In this document: piece after piece, positions 8,141 to 16,653 of the stretch
How the letters are laid out: the number at the start of each line of letters is the position of its first letter
How positions within the stretch are numbered: the first letter of the stretch is position 1
Assembly (NCBI RefSeq): GCF_003013395.1
Contig: NZ_PXZM01000021.1
Coordinates: 1 to 36,159 of the forward strand
DNA: 36,159 bases
Source of the DNA: Brevibacillus fortis
GTDB taxonomy: Bacteria; Bacillota; Bacilli; Brevibacillales; Brevibacillaceae
Direction of reading: 5' to 3'
Translations under genes and position numbers: made by a program
The notes under the pieces: model-generated
The model's database searches: none
Seen by the model: only the letters and a program-made list of their open reading frames with translations
Told to the model about the DNA's origin: nothing

Positions 8141-8157
8141 TGTCAGGTTATATGACA
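8141..8157 (+). promoter_or_regulatory. GlnR/TnrA box 2
   Basis: TGTCAGGTTATATGACA matches TGTNA-N7-TNACA and is the near-perfect reverse complement of box 1. It is 30 bp centre-to-centre downstream, about three helical turns, between the predicted start of transcription and the ribosome binding site. Confidence 0.8.
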
Positions 8158-8175
8158 CAGAAAAGAGGTGGATGG

Positions 8176-9510
8176 ATGGAACCTACTGTCGCAAGTCTCT
8201 CGTCTGCCATTGACGCCACATGGGTCATGGTATCAGCCATTCTGGTCATTCTCATGCAAGTTGGATTCGCCCTACTGGAAGCTGGCTCTACTCGCATGAA
8301 AAACGCTGGTCACGTCGCAGGCAAAACAGTCCTTACCTTTGGTATCTGCTCGATTGCCTTTTGGGCGTTTGGCTTTGGTCTGACGTTTGGAGACGGGAAC
8401 TCCTTCATCGGACTTTCCGGATTCTTTTTTGACGGCATGCAAAAAGATGCTTTCTCCGCTTTTTCCGCTGCAACTGTTCCTATCTCGATTCTCTTCCTCT
8501 TTCAGCTCGCTTTTGCAGCCGTTTCACTTGCGATCGCCTGGGGCGGTTTTGCGGAACGTGCCAAGCTGTCCATTTATTTTATTTTCAGCGTACTGTTTAC
8601 TGTCCTCATCTATCCTGTCGTCGGTCACTGGGTATGGGGAGGCGGTTGGTTGGCACAGCTCGGGATGCAAGACTTCGCCGGCTCTACGGTTGTCCATCTC
8701 CAAGGCGCCATCGTCGCACTCGTCGCCACTATCCTCTTGAAGCCTCGCATCGGAAAATACAATCGCGACGGCAGCTCCAATCTGATTCCTGGTCACAACC
8801 AAGTCTACTCGGTATTAGGGGTCCTGTTTCTTTGGATCGGCTGGTTCGGCTTTAATGCCGGCTCCACACTCGGCAGCACATCCGGATTTTTCGGCTATAT
8901 CGCCGTCACTACCAATCTCGCTACCGCAGCAGGCGCTGTCGCCGCTCTCGCCATTTCCTGGATCGTGACGGGAAAAGCAGATATCCCAAGCATGCTCAAC
9001 GGGGTCCTCGCCGCTCTCGTCGCGATTACAGCAGCATGCGCCTTCGTCGATCCGTGGGCAGCTGTCGTGATAGGTGTTGTGTCAGGTATTCTTACATTCT
9101 ATACATCCATTTGGTTTGACCGCATGGGGATTGATGATCCTGTCTTCGCTTTTTCCGTGCACGGGGTGGCTGGCATCTGGGGAACGTTGTCCACGGGTTT
9201 ATTCGCTACCCCGGAGCTTGCCGAAAAGGTCGGCGTTGGCGGTCCTGGGCTGTTTTATGGCGGTGGCCTGCATCAGTTAGGGGTTCAAGCCTTGGGATTG
9301 GCTGGCTCCGCACTCTATGTTTTCGTCGTAGCCTTCATTATTTTGTATGTGTTAAAAGTATCCATTGGCCTGCGAGTCACGGAAGAGGAAGAGGTGGTTG
9401 GTCTTGACCTTAGCGAACACGGGGGATACGGCTATCCCGAACTACTGCAGCCTGAACGCGTACGACCGGCTGCATCTACCCAAAGCAGCACCTCTCACTC
9501 TCTCACCTGA
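8176..9510 (+). CDS. amtB: Ammonium transporter (AmtB/NrgA)
   Basis: A 444-residue eleven-helix Amt channel that conducts ammonia/ammonium into the cell. The pore histidines correspond to H174 in VVHLQGA and H329 in SVHGVAG; the NAGS motif in WIGWFGFNAGS and the terminal GLDLSEHGGYGYPE motif are also characteristic. ATG at 8176 follows AGAGGTGG; a reading from 8140 would overlap the operator. Its C-terminal codons overlap the next gene. Two GlnR/TnrA boxes upstream point to nitrogen control. No PII (glnK/nrgB) gene accompanies it, unlike most amtB loci. Confidence 0.96.
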   Translation: MEPTVASLSSAIDATWVMVSAILVILMQVGFALLEAGSTRMKNAGHVAGKTVLTFGICSIAFWAFGFGLTFGDGNSFIGLSGFFFDGMQKDAFSAFSAATVPISILFLFQLAFAAVSLAIAWGGFAERAKLSIYFIFSVLFTVLIYPVVGHWVWGGGWLAQLGMQDFAGSTVVHLQGAIVALVATILLKPRIGKYNRDGSSNLIPGHNQVYSVLGVLFLWIGWFGFNAGSTLGSTSGFFGYIAVTTNLATAAGAVAALAISWIVTGKADIPSMLNGVLAALVAITAACAFVDPWAAVVIGVVSGILTFYTSIWFDRMGIDDPVFAFSVHGVAGIWGTLSTGLFATPELAEKVGVGGPGLFYGGGLHQLGVQALGLAGSALYVFVVAFIILYVLKVSIGLRVTEEEEVVGLDLSEHGGYGYPELLQPERVRPAASTQSSTSHSLT

Positions 9511-10573
9511 ACAAGTGGAAAAAATACGAAATGTTGACTCCTTTGGCGAACTGGCCTTATTGCGACGAGAATTGTTGGACTCTTCTCCGTTGCGTCCATT
9601 GAATCGCGCAGGGGAATTGGCTCCCTTTTCCATCGTCGTCAATCTGATTCACGACAATCTCATCCGACAAGGGGTGCTCCTCGCTGTGAACGACCTGGCC
9701 AAGAGAGGCTTGGGTACCCCTCCTGTCCCCTTTGCCTTTCTGCAATTCGGCAGTGGCGGCAGATCAGAGCAAGCACTCATCAGCGATCAGGATAACGGAC
9801 TCATCTATCAACTGCCAGATCATCTGGGCGAGCAGGAAACTGAAAAGATACATGGCTACTTTCAATTGCTGGGGGCGACGATCGTTGCAGGTTTGGAGGT
9901 AGCTGGCTATCCTCCCTGCCAAGGGAATGTCACTTGCCTCTCCCCAAAATGGCGCGGCAGCATCGAACAATGGCTAGACCAAATAGACAGCTGGGTCTCT
10001 CACCCCATCTGGGAAAACGCCCGTTATTTACTGCTCGCAAGTGATGTGCGTGTCTTATGGGGCGAATCGGCCATTTTCACTCCCGTCCATGACCGCTTTC
10101 GCCAATTGCTTGCAGGGAACGTCTTCTTGCTGAATCGACTAGTGAGCAATACGTTGCATTATCGGGTACCACTCGGAATATTCGGCAGAATTTTACCTGA
10201 GGTCCATGGACGCTTCCGCGGAGCCATCAATGTGAAGTACGGCATTTATTTGCCGCTGGTGAATTGCGTACGGCATTTCGCTTTGGCGTATGGCATCTTC
10301 GCCAGCTCTACCTTGGAACGCCTGGATCTGCTCGGTGAAAAAGGAGTCTGGAGCAAAAGCTTTTGTGACGAGGTAGCTGCATACTTCCGCCAAATTCAAG
10401 GTCTTCGCCTGATCGCTCCCCTCCATTGGGAAGATGGACAATACACGAGCAATAGCTATATCAAGCTCGGGGAGCTTTCTCCTGACACCCAAGTGATGGT
10501 ACGGCAATCGATGAAGCTGGCGATCCGCCTGCAAAAAATGACAGAAAAGCTCCCGTCCGTTTTTGGGGGATAG
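9404..10573 (+). CDS. DUF294 putative nucleotidyltransferase protein
   Basis: The central motif FGSGGRSE (residues 105-112) followed by D118-Q-D120 is the active-site pattern of the DUF294/GlnD-like nucleotidyltransferase superfamily, and the C-terminal half fits the helical DUF294_C substrate-binding domain. Longer relatives carry cyclic-nucleotide or CBS domains in front; here only a short helical lead precedes the catalytic part (389 residues). The start is probably TTG at 9404, six bases after GAGGTGG, inside amtB and in another frame; an ATG at 9365 also exists. It is cotranscribed with amtB and the exonuclease. Modification of a protein partner is inferred by analogy with GlnD, and the substrate is unknown. 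Confidence 0.8.
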   Translation: MTLANTGDTAIPNYCSLNAYDRLHLPKAAPLTLSPEQVEKIRNVDSFGELALLRRELLDSSPLRPLNRAGELAPFSIVVNLIHDNLIRQGVLLAVNDLAKRGLGTPPVPFAFLQFGSGGRSEQALISDQDNGLIYQLPDHLGEQETEKIHGYFQLLGATIVAGLEVAGYPPCQGNVTCLSPKWRGSIEQWLDQIDSWVSHPIWENARYLLLASDVRVLWGESAIFTPVHDRFRQLLAGNVFLLNRLVSNTLHYRVPLGIFGRILPEVHGRFRGAINVKYGIYLPLVNCVRHFALAYGIFASSTLERLDLLGEKGVWSKSFCDEVAAYFRQIQGLRLIAPLHWEDGQYTSNSYIKLGELSPDTQVMVRQSMKLAIRLQKMTEKLPSVFGG

Positions 10574-10584
10574 GAGGAGATTGC

Positions 10585-11295
10585 GTGGCAAAATGGGATT
10601 TATTCGGTCGTATTTGGCATATGAGCCGAGCCGCCGAGCCGGGGATAGCAGATGACAAACAACACATCGCCTATTTGCGCTCCATCTCCAAAGCAAATAA
10701 ACAGGTCGATTCCAGTGCCGATATTCCTCTGCACGATCTGGAGGTTGTCGTCATCGATCTGGAAACGACCGGTTTTTATCCCGATCACGGAGACGCGATT
10801 TTATCGATGGGAGCAGTCGCCATGCGAGGAGAGCACCTCCTCCTCGGCGATTCTTTTTATACGTTGGTCAATCCAGGTCGGGCGATACCTCCCCACATCC
10901 GGTCGCTCACCGGGATTACCGATGACATGGTTGCAGATGCTCCCGAGCTGTTAGAGGCTTTATCCCGTTTTTTCCAATTCGTTGGAGATCGTCCGCTCGT
11001 TGCCCATCACTCTCGCCATGAACGTGAATTTTTACGATCTGGACTTTGGAAAACAAGTCGGCGCCCGTTTACCCATCGCATGCTCGATACGATGCTGCTC
11101 ATCCGATTGTTGAGCAATCCGGTTGGCAACGGCTCGCTGGACGCTCTCTGTGCGGCACACGACATCCCTATCTCACGCAGGCATCACGCTTACTGTGACG
11201 CTGTTGCTGCTGGTACACTCTGGGCGAAGTACTTGGTGAAAGCAGAATCCCAAGGATTTACAAGCCTGCGGCAGGTTTACGAGGCCGTACGCTAG
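10585..11295 (+). CDS. DEDDh 3'-5' exonuclease (DnaQ-like)
   Basis: 236 residues; the exonuclease domain occupies about residues 52-225. ExoI is VIDLETTGF with D58 and E60, ExoII lies around VAHHSRHEREFL, and ExoIII is the HHAYCDAVAAG segment giving the DEDDh histidine and aspartate. GTG at 10585 follows TAGGAGGAG and is 11 bases after the DUF294 stop, so both are translated from one message. DUF294 and DnaQ-like genes are often neighbours in bacteria, but their joint function is not known to me. It is too short and lacks the extra domains of DinG or PolC. Confidence 0.88.
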   Translation: MAKWDLFGRIWHMSRAAEPGIADDKQHIAYLRSISKANKQVDSSADIPLHDLEVVVIDLETTGFYPDHGDAILSMGAVAMRGEHLLLGDSFYTLVNPGRAIPPHIRSLTGITDDMVADAPELLEALSRFFQFVGDRPLVAHHSRHEREFLRSGLWKTSRRPFTHRMLDTMLLIRLLSNPVGNGSLDALCAAHDIPISRRHHAYCDAVAAGTLWAKYLVKAESQGFTSLRQVYEAVR

Positions 11296-11345
11296 AATTA
11301 ATTCGAATCGTTCGATACGTCCTACCAACATGAGGAGAGAAAATC

Positions 11346-11837
11346 ATGCTATTGATCAGAGACGCAGTTCAGGGTGACCTACCCGCTATGCTCGCTATTT
11401 ACAACTACGCGGTGGAAAATCTGGTTGCGACATTTGACTTGGAGCCACAGACCTTGGCACAGCGCGAAGTGTGGTTTCACAAGCACGGTGACAGACATCC
11501 GATCATCGTCGCTGAATTCGAAGGGAAAGTGATCGGATATTGCAGCCTGTCCGTTTTCCGTGAGAAGCCTGCCTATCAAAAAACGACCGAGCTGTCTATT
11601 TATATTGCTCCGGATCAAAGTGGAAAAAGTGTCGGCACTACCTTGATGAGTTCGATTCTGGAACGTGCCAGACAACTCGAATACCACACGATCGTGAGCG
11701 GAATCGTAGGTGGCAATGACGCCAGCGTGAAGCTGCACGAGAAATTCGGTTTTACATTGGCAGGGAAGTTTCAAGAGGTGGGATTTAAATTCGGAGAGTG
11801 GCACGACGTTCATTTTTATCAATGGATGGTCAAGTAA
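11346..11837 (+). CDS. GNAT N-acetyltransferase, phosphinothricin acetyltransferase-like
   Basis: 163 residues of one GNAT domain. LLIRDAVQGDLPAMLAIYNY at the start, the acetyl-CoA loop region near SIYIAPDQSGKSVGTTLM and the C-terminal KLHEKFGF...VGFKFGEWHDVHFYQWM pattern are typical of the Pat/YwnH group, which acetylate phosphinothricin, methionine sulfoximine or similar amines. ATG at 11346 follows TGAGGAGAG. It is transcribed alone and ends in a strong terminator. The exact substrate is not predictable. Confidence 0.9.
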   Translation: MLLIRDAVQGDLPAMLAIYNYAVENLVATFDLEPQTLAQREVWFHKHGDRHPIIVAEFEGKVIGYCSLSVFREKPAYQKTTELSIYIAPDQSGKSVGTTLMSSILERARQLEYHTIVSGIVGGNDASVKLHEKFGFTLAGKFQEVGFKFGEWHDVHFYQWMVK

Positions 11838-11848
11838 CAGCATGCGAA

Positions 11849-11884
11849 AAGCCGACACCCCTTTCCCCAAGGAAGTGTCGGCTT
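11849..11884 (+). terminator. Rho-independent terminator after the GNAT gene
   Basis: AAGCCGACAC at 11849-11858 pairs perfectly with GTGTCGGCTT at 11875-11884; the T tract afterwards is short (ATTTGTTG). Confidence 0.75.
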
Positions 11885-11997
11885 ATTTGTTGTGTAGGAA
11901 GCAAATACCTAAAAGTGGCACATCTTAAGCCAGGGTCTAATCCCTTAGCCCTTATGATATTAGTGTAACTGACGGATGATTATAAGTCTATATCTTT

Positions 11998-12026
11998 TTG
12001 AAAATTTGCACTAAAGTAAGTATACC
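11998..12026 (+). promoter_or_regulatory. Probable promoter of the MFS gene at 12062
   Basis: TTGAAA at 11998-12003, a 17-bp spacer and TATACC at 12021-12026. A strong ribosome binding site, AGGAGGT at 12046-12052, follows. Confidence 0.5.
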
Positions 12027-12061
12027 TGGCCAGGGAATCAAAAACAGGAGGTAAACCTGCT

Positions 12062-13315
12062 GTGCAATGGCTGTCATGGGATCTGAACCTGAAAACCAGA
12101 TTGGTCGGCGAGACGCTTTTCAACCTATTGTTTTGGATGTACTTCCCCTTTCTTACTCTCCACTTTAGTGATACCTTTGGCAAAAATATTGCCGGGTTAC
12201 TCATGACAGTGCCACCAATTATGAGTATGGTCGGCAATCTTTTTGGCGGCTATTTAGCTGATCGATTTGGTCGTCGATATGTCATGCTGTCAGGAGCGTT
12301 TTTGCAGACAGGCATGTTTGTCCTGTTTGCCTTCTCCCTCACTTCTTGGATCGATTATCTAGCATTTATCGGAATCGGGCTTGGCAAGTCGATATACAGT
12401 CCGGCTAGTTCCGCGATGGTTGCCGATCTCACCTCAGAAAAAGACAGACGCAGAATCTTCGCTACCTTTGTTACAGCCATGAATATTGGCGCCGTATTGG
12501 GACCCGCCTTGGGGGCCATCTTTTTCTTTCAATACCGAAGTGAGCTGCTGTGGACTTGTGCACTTGTCACTTTTCTGTATTCCATTGCGATCTGGATCAA
12601 TGTGAGAGAAACACTGCCACCGTCTGTAAAAAGCTCTTTCGCCTCCATCCATTTCCCTTCCGTGATGAAGGAGCAATGGCAGAGCTACACCCTCATTCTA
12701 CGCGACAAAGCCTTTGCCATCTATATTCTCGCAGGCATGCTGATTACGATCGCAATCGTGCAGCTCGATTTATTTTTGGCCGTCTATGTAAAAGAATTCG
12801 TCCCAGCGCAACCACTGCTTTCGTGGAATGCATGGTCGCTCTCGCTTAGCAGTACGGAGATTTTCGGATGGATGCTGGGAATAAGCGGCCTTCTGTTTGT
12901 TCTATGCGCCCTGCCTGTTACCAAATGGTTTGAGAAGTGGAGCGACCGGAACGTCTTCCTCTTGTCCTCCTTGCTGTTTGGCATAGGCATGTTTTTGGTG
13001 GGATTCACGACGAATGCATGGCTATTGTTCGGATGCGTGGTCATTTTTACAGTAGGGGAAGTGATGCGAACTCCGGTCGAGCAGAGCTTCGTCAGCAAAT
13101 ACGCTCCTGAGAATGCACGAGGACAGTACATGGGCGCCTCTAACCTACAGTACTCGCTCGGCCGCTTCCTCGCTCCCGTGACCGTCATTCTATCAGAGTG
13201 GATCATGCCCATTGGCGTTTTCGCGTTCATCTTGTTATGCTCTCTGTTGAGTGCCGTTCTTTACGTGAAGCTATTCAAAATCGTTCAGAAGGGCGAGTCA
13301 GTTCATTACGGATAA
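12062..13315 (+). CDS. MFS transporter (multidrug-efflux-like)
   Basis: 417 residues with twelve membrane segments and the MFS loop GGYLADRFGRRYVMLSG between helices 2 and 3. The layout resembles the YttB/MdtH-like group of Bacillus exporters. GTG at 12062 is nine bases downstream of AGGAGGT, and no better start is available. It is a single-gene unit with its own promoter and a shared terminator. Substrate unknown. Confidence 0.88.
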   Translation: MQWLSWDLNLKTRLVGETLFNLLFWMYFPFLTLHFSDTFGKNIAGLLMTVPPIMSMVGNLFGGYLADRFGRRYVMLSGAFLQTGMFVLFAFSLTSWIDYLAFIGIGLGKSIYSPASSAMVADLTSEKDRRRIFATFVTAMNIGAVLGPALGAIFFFQYRSELLWTCALVTFLYSIAIWINVRETLPPSVKSSFASIHFPSVMKEQWQSYTLILRDKAFAIYILAGMLITIAIVQLDLFLAVYVKEFVPAQPLLSWNAWSLSLSSTEIFGWMLGISGLLFVLCALPVTKWFEKWSDRNVFLLSSLLFGIGMFLVGFTTNAWLLFGCVVIFTVGEVMRTPVEQSFVSKYAPENARGQYMGASNLQYSLGRFLAPVTVILSEWIMPIGVFAFILLCSLLSAVLYVKLFKIVQKGESVHYG

Positions 13316-13333
13316 GCTATAGCCGAAAAAAAG

Positions 13334-13370
13334 AAGTGGTTGAGCAGCGATAACCTCCTGCCAACCACTT
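13334..13370. terminator. Bidirectional Rho-independent terminator
   Basis: AAGTGGTTG at 13334-13342 pairs with CAACCACTT at 13362-13370, flanked by A7 on the left and T6 on the right. It serves the MFS gene and the convergent minus-strand operon. Confidence 0.88.
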
Positions 13371-13383
13371 TTTTCGTTCAAGA

Positions 13384-13971
13384 TTATAATTTTTTCGGAG
13401 CTTCTAATTTCACAGGATCAACCATTACTTTTATTTGTGCTGGCGTTCCTTCGATCGTTACTTTCACACCGGAAACAACCATTTCTTTTGGTGTTTTTGC
13501 AACGTTGGTACTCGCAATGAACTGATCCAACTCCGGAGTCCAGGTAATTCCAGTAGCTTGGATCATCGCCTTCACTGTATGAACGTCAGGAATCCCTTCA
13601 TACATGATACCGTTTATTGTTTTTTGATCTCCGCTTAGCATAACGCTTACCCATATCTCTTTTCCGTTTGCCGAATTTTCTTGTTTTGGATAATAAAAGC
13701 GGTAGAAGTTTGTTTTCTTCTCTAGTTCAAGCGCAAATGGCAACGTGTGAATACCCTTTTTAGCTAATTCGTCTCTCATGCTGTTGTAATTACTCAGGTA
13801 GGTATTGGTTGTCATATTTTTAAACGCAGAATCAGAATGGTTCATTTTCTGTTCTTTCTCATGTGAAATACTGTTTTCAATTGCAGTCGTTTGGTTAGAA
13901 CCTCCGAATACGGTAAGACCCGCGACTACGACTATTGCTGCTACTGAGATTGAGACTGCAAATTTTTTCAT
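13384..13971 (-). CDS. Exported or membrane-anchored protein of unknown function
   Basis: 195 residues with an N-terminal signal or anchor (MKKFAVSISVAAIVVVAGLT) and a mature part rich in Lys, Asn and Thr. The segments KEIWVSVMLSGDQKTINGIM and KEMVVSGVKVTIEGTPAQIK suggest a beta-rich extracytoplasmic domain. There is no lipobox cysteine. Its ATG overlaps the stop of the YbaK-type gene (ATGA), indicating translational coupling at the end of the nadK-MOSC-ybaK operon. No family recognised. Confidence 0.7.
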   Translation of the reverse strand: MKKFAVSISVAAIVVVAGLTVFGGSNQTTAIENSISHEKEQKMNHSDSAFKNMTTNTYLSNYNSMRDELAKKGIHTLPFALELEKKTNFYRFYYPKQENSANGKEIWVSVMLSGDQKTINGIMYEGIPDVHTVKAMIQATGITWTPELDQFIASTNVAKTPKEMVVSGVKVTIEGTPAQIKVMVDPVKLEAPKKL

Positions 13972-14456
13972 TCTGGGTTCCCTTCTGGCGAAGCCGCATC
14001 GATTTCCTTCGCCCCTGTCATTTTTAGCAATGCCTCATAAGAAACTGGCAAAAGTGATTCCGCAATGCCAGCAGCCGTATAAACGACCGAGAAACGCTTC
14101 AAAGAGCGATCCACATAGACAGGCACTTCCTCCTGCAAAGCAAATGGACAAACTGCTCCAACACGGAAGCCTGTCATTTTTTCTACTTCTTCCGGCGTAG
14201 CCATCTTTGGCTTTCCTTGTCCAAACGCTGCCTTCACTTGCTTCGGATGGACGCGTACATCGCCTGCTGCCACAAACAAGGCAAACTGCTCATCTACCCG
14301 AAACAAGATAGACTTTGCGATTTGGCCGATCTCAACACCTAGCGCCTCTGCAGCCACTTCGGACGTAGGCAACGGCTGTTCAAACAAAATCGGCTCGATA
14401 CTCGAATCATAGCGTTGTACATAGCTGCGAACTTTTTCCAAAGGGCTAGCGATCAT
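13968..14456 (-). CDS. YbaK/EbsC-type aminoacyl-tRNA deacylase
   Basis: 162 residues of the YbaK/ProX fold, which hydrolyses mischarged tRNAs such as Cys-tRNAPro or Ala-tRNAPro in trans. Family features seen are IGQIAKSILFRVD, the lysine of that strand, FALFVAAGDVRVHPKQV and the MTGFRVGAVCPFAL segment (GxxxGVSPF-like loop). ATG at 14456 overlaps the stop of the MOSC gene (ATGA), and its own stop overlaps the next start, so three genes are coupled. Confidence 0.9.
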   Translation of the reverse strand: MIASPLEKVRSYVQRYDSSIEPILFEQPLPTSEVAAEALGVEIGQIAKSILFRVDEQFALFVAAGDVRVHPKQVKAAFGQGKPKMATPEEVEKMTGFRVGAVCPFALQEEVPVYVDRSLKRFSVVYTAAGIAESLLPVSYEALLKMTGAKEIDAASPEGNPE

Positions 14457-15190
14457 TCCCCGTCACTTCCCATCTCAACTAAAAAAACATCATCGCCTTG
14501 CGACACACTGCCTGTCTTGACAACCGAAGCATAGACGCCAAAGTGATTATTGTGACGCTTGACGCATGCCTTCAATACGGCGGGAGTCATCGCCAGCGTA
14601 TCCGGATCAATATTGACATACACACAGCGTTCGCAGTGCTTGTTGACTTGCAAGATCACATCATTGATTTTGATCTGTTTGCCCAGCCATTGGTCTTCCG
14701 CGAACGGCTCATCATCCTCCAGGACAATGACCAAATTCCCCCGAAAGCGTCGTGGATCTACCTGTTCTGCGCCAATCTGCCGCGCGATCTCTCTAAGAGA
14801 CGCATCCGTGACCAGCAAAATGTGGTCTTCCCAGTTTACACCTCCTTCTTGCGGACTACTAATCATAGGTGTAATGGAGCGATTCGCTGTCTCCGCGACA
14901 TGGGTAAATAAAGCTTCATCCCACGTATGTACACTGCCATCTCGGGCTTCGATCTGAATCGGCGGATACGCTTCTTTTCCTGTCCCTTCGCTCATGCTGG
15001 CATGATACCCCATAAGAGCGGGCACAACATCCGCACTGAGATATTTACCTTGACGGGCATTATCCCAAAAATAATAGGCACGGTCTCCATACAAGCCAAA
15101 TTCATCAACCGTACTTGATGCAAGCTCTTCCCCACGCATTCCTTTGACAGGATGACGGAAAATGGTCTGAAGCGTTCCTACCTTGTTCAT
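14453..15190 (-). CDS. MOSC-domain protein
   Basis: A 245-residue protein with an N-terminal MOSC beta barrel (TLQTIFRHPVKGMRGEEL) and a C-terminal MOSC domain with the conserved cysteine region VNKHCERCVYVNIDPDT. MOSC proteins are sulfur carriers or molybdenum-cofactor-dependent reductases (mARC/YcbX type); this one is stand-alone without a ferredoxin domain. ATG at 15190 follows GGGGAGGGG; the frame could extend further upstream but would then run into nadK. It is 26 bases after nadK and overlaps the YbaK-type gene. Confidence 0.85.
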   Translation of the reverse strand: MNKVGTLQTIFRHPVKGMRGEELASSTVDEFGLYGDRAYYFWDNARQGKYLSADVVPALMGYHASMSEGTGKEAYPPIQIEARDGSVHTWDEALFTHVAETANRSITPMISSPQEGGVNWEDHILLVTDASLREIARQIGAEQVDPRRFRGNLVIVLEDDEPFAEDQWLGKQIKINDVILQVNKHCERCVYVNIDPDTLAMTPAVLKACVKRHNNHFGVYASVVKTGSVSQGDDVFLVEMGSDGE

Positions 15191-15216
15191 TTGGTTCCCC
15201 TCCCCAAAGACTTTCT

Positions 15217-16014
15217 CTATCCGGATATAAACGAATTGCGAACCCGCCCCCAAAACGTCAGTCGTTTGTAGCGAGCGAATTTCACTTTGTCTGGTCCCAC
15301 TCGGCAACGAATGGAACACACATCTCTCCATACCGCCTGCTCGCGGTCCAAGCCGATCATAATCTCAGGATTCATGACGATCAGCTCTACTTCATGATGC
15401 TTCGGCAATACGAGCGAGCTGTTGATGGTCCGATACGCCTGGTTATTGATCGAAGCAATCTCGGACAACTGAATCGCCTCAATGGACGGATGAACGATCG
15501 CTCCATCCACAGCCTTGTTGTAAGCTGTACTTCCTGACGGTGATGAAACGATCAAACCGTCGCCGCGAAACGTCTCCAGCTCATCGCCATTAATATAGAC
15601 GCATGACACCAATGTAGACAGATTCGCGTTGCGCAAAACCATTTCATTCAAAGCCCACTTTTCGTACTGCTTTCCATCTCTTGTGCTGATCCTGCATTGG
15701 ACTGTCGGGTACTCAGCGATCAGAGGTTCATCGTTCATCAGACGCTCAACGAATTCGTCCAGCTCCTCGGGACGCCAGTCCGCATAGAAGCCGAGATGTC
15801 CCGTATGAATCCCCACATAGGACGGCTCGATCCCGTATTGATGTACGGCCTCCAAAAGTGTCCCGTCTCCCCCGATGGACAACACCATATCCGGTTGCTC
15901 ACTTGGTCCCTTCACAAAGGTAAACGGGCTATTGGCTGCATGCAGCTTTTCTTTTAATGCTTGCTCAACTTCTCGTGTATAATCGTCATTTCGCAGTACA
16001 GTCGCAATCTTCAT
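15217..16014 (-). CDS. nadK: NAD kinase
   Basis: Phosphorylates NAD to NADP with ATP or polyphosphate in the cytoplasm. The GGDGT motif is at residues 48-52, the NE...N motif in WALNEMVLRNA and the glycine/serine-rich FRGDGLIVSSPSGSTAYN in the second domain are all present. At 265 residues it has the size of the Bacillus enzymes. ATG at 16014 follows GAGGGC. It is the first gene of the coupled group with MOSC, YbaK-type and exported protein genes, 95 bases after the Nudix gene. Confidence 0.96.
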   Translation of the reverse strand: MKIATVLRNDDYTREVEQALKEKLHAANSPFTFVKGPSEQPDMVLSIGGDGTLLEAVHQYGIEPSYVGIHTGHLGFYADWRPEELDEFVERLMNDEPLIAEYPTVQCRISTRDGKQYEKWALNEMVLRNANLSTLVSCVYINGDELETFRGDGLIVSSPSGSTAYNKAVDGAIVHPSIEAIQLSEIASINNQAYRTINSSLVLPKHHEVELIVMNPEIMIGLDREQAVWRDVCSIRCRVGPDKVKFARYKRLTFWGRVRNSFISG

Positions 16015-16108
16015 GCTGGTCTGCCCTCACTTTTATCCTTACAAGCGGTCATGTACGCTCTGTTGTTTGTCTTCACTATACCATAGGAAAAATCTAGTTG
16101 CTAACGTG

Positions 16109-16558
16109 TCACCAGCGGTCACTCTGAAAAGACTGCATGCGAAATTGAGATAACCGCCTCTCTGTAGCTGGTGATATTTCCTGAGGAAGCTCATCCCAAC
16201 TGAAAAAGCGCAATTCCGCTACTTCTTTGTCATCCTTATTCAATTCTTGATCAGATGTGAGGTCGACATGATACAAGGCAATATGGTCTCGTTTCCCTTC
16301 CCGCTCACTGTAAAAAAGATGGCAGAGGGTAAGTCCATTCGCTCGTATTCCGCACTCCTCCCACAACTCCCTGCGAGCAGCATCCCCAAACGACTCTCCT
16401 CGCTCTACCCCTCCTCCCGGCAAATACCAGCCATGGACATACGTATGCCGAATCAACAAGACTCCCTTTACTTCATCCGTTACAATGACACGGACACCCA
16501 AAGTGAGCGGCTTGCGGATTTTCCAATACCATTTCACCACTGCATGGTACCAGGCCAT
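16109..16558 (-). CDS. Nudix hydrolase
   Basis: 149 residues with a complete Nudix box from G49 to I71 (GGVERGESFGDA, then RRELWEECGI), matching GX5EX7REUXEEXGU. These enzymes hydrolyse nucleoside diphosphates linked to another group. An amphipathic lead WYHAVVKWYWKIRKPLTLGV precedes the domain, as in Bacillus relatives annotated only as Nudix. ATG at 16558 follows GAGGTGG. Substrate not predictable; the neighbouring NAD kinase makes a dinucleotide possible. Confidence 0.92.
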   Translation of the reverse strand: MAWYHAVVKWYWKIRKPLTLGVRVIVTDEVKGVLLIRHTYVHGWYLPGGGVERGESFGDAARRELWEECGIRANGLTLCHLFYSEREGKRDHIALYHVDLTSDQELNKDDKEVAELRFFSWDELPQEISPATERRLSQFRMQSFQSDRW

Positions 16559-16625
16559 ATTTCCACCTCGCTTTTTCCATGTGCTACCATTCTTTCATCA
16601 CCTATATTTTCCCTGCCACGAACAA

Positions 16626-16652
16626 GAAAAAACAGGCCTACCAACGGCCTGT
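16626..16652 (-). terminator. Rho-independent terminator after the YugN-like gene
   Basis: On the minus strand ACAGGCC and GGCCTGT (16652-16646 and 16638-16632) form a seven-pair stem followed by a T tract from the A run at 16627-16632. Confidence 0.85.
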
Positions 16653-16653
16653 C

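Noticed and set aside
7883..8158. Minus-strand 91-residue frame between the MerR gene and amtB
   Set aside because: It overlaps the amtB promoter and GlnR boxes, has no ribosome binding site and no protein-like pattern.
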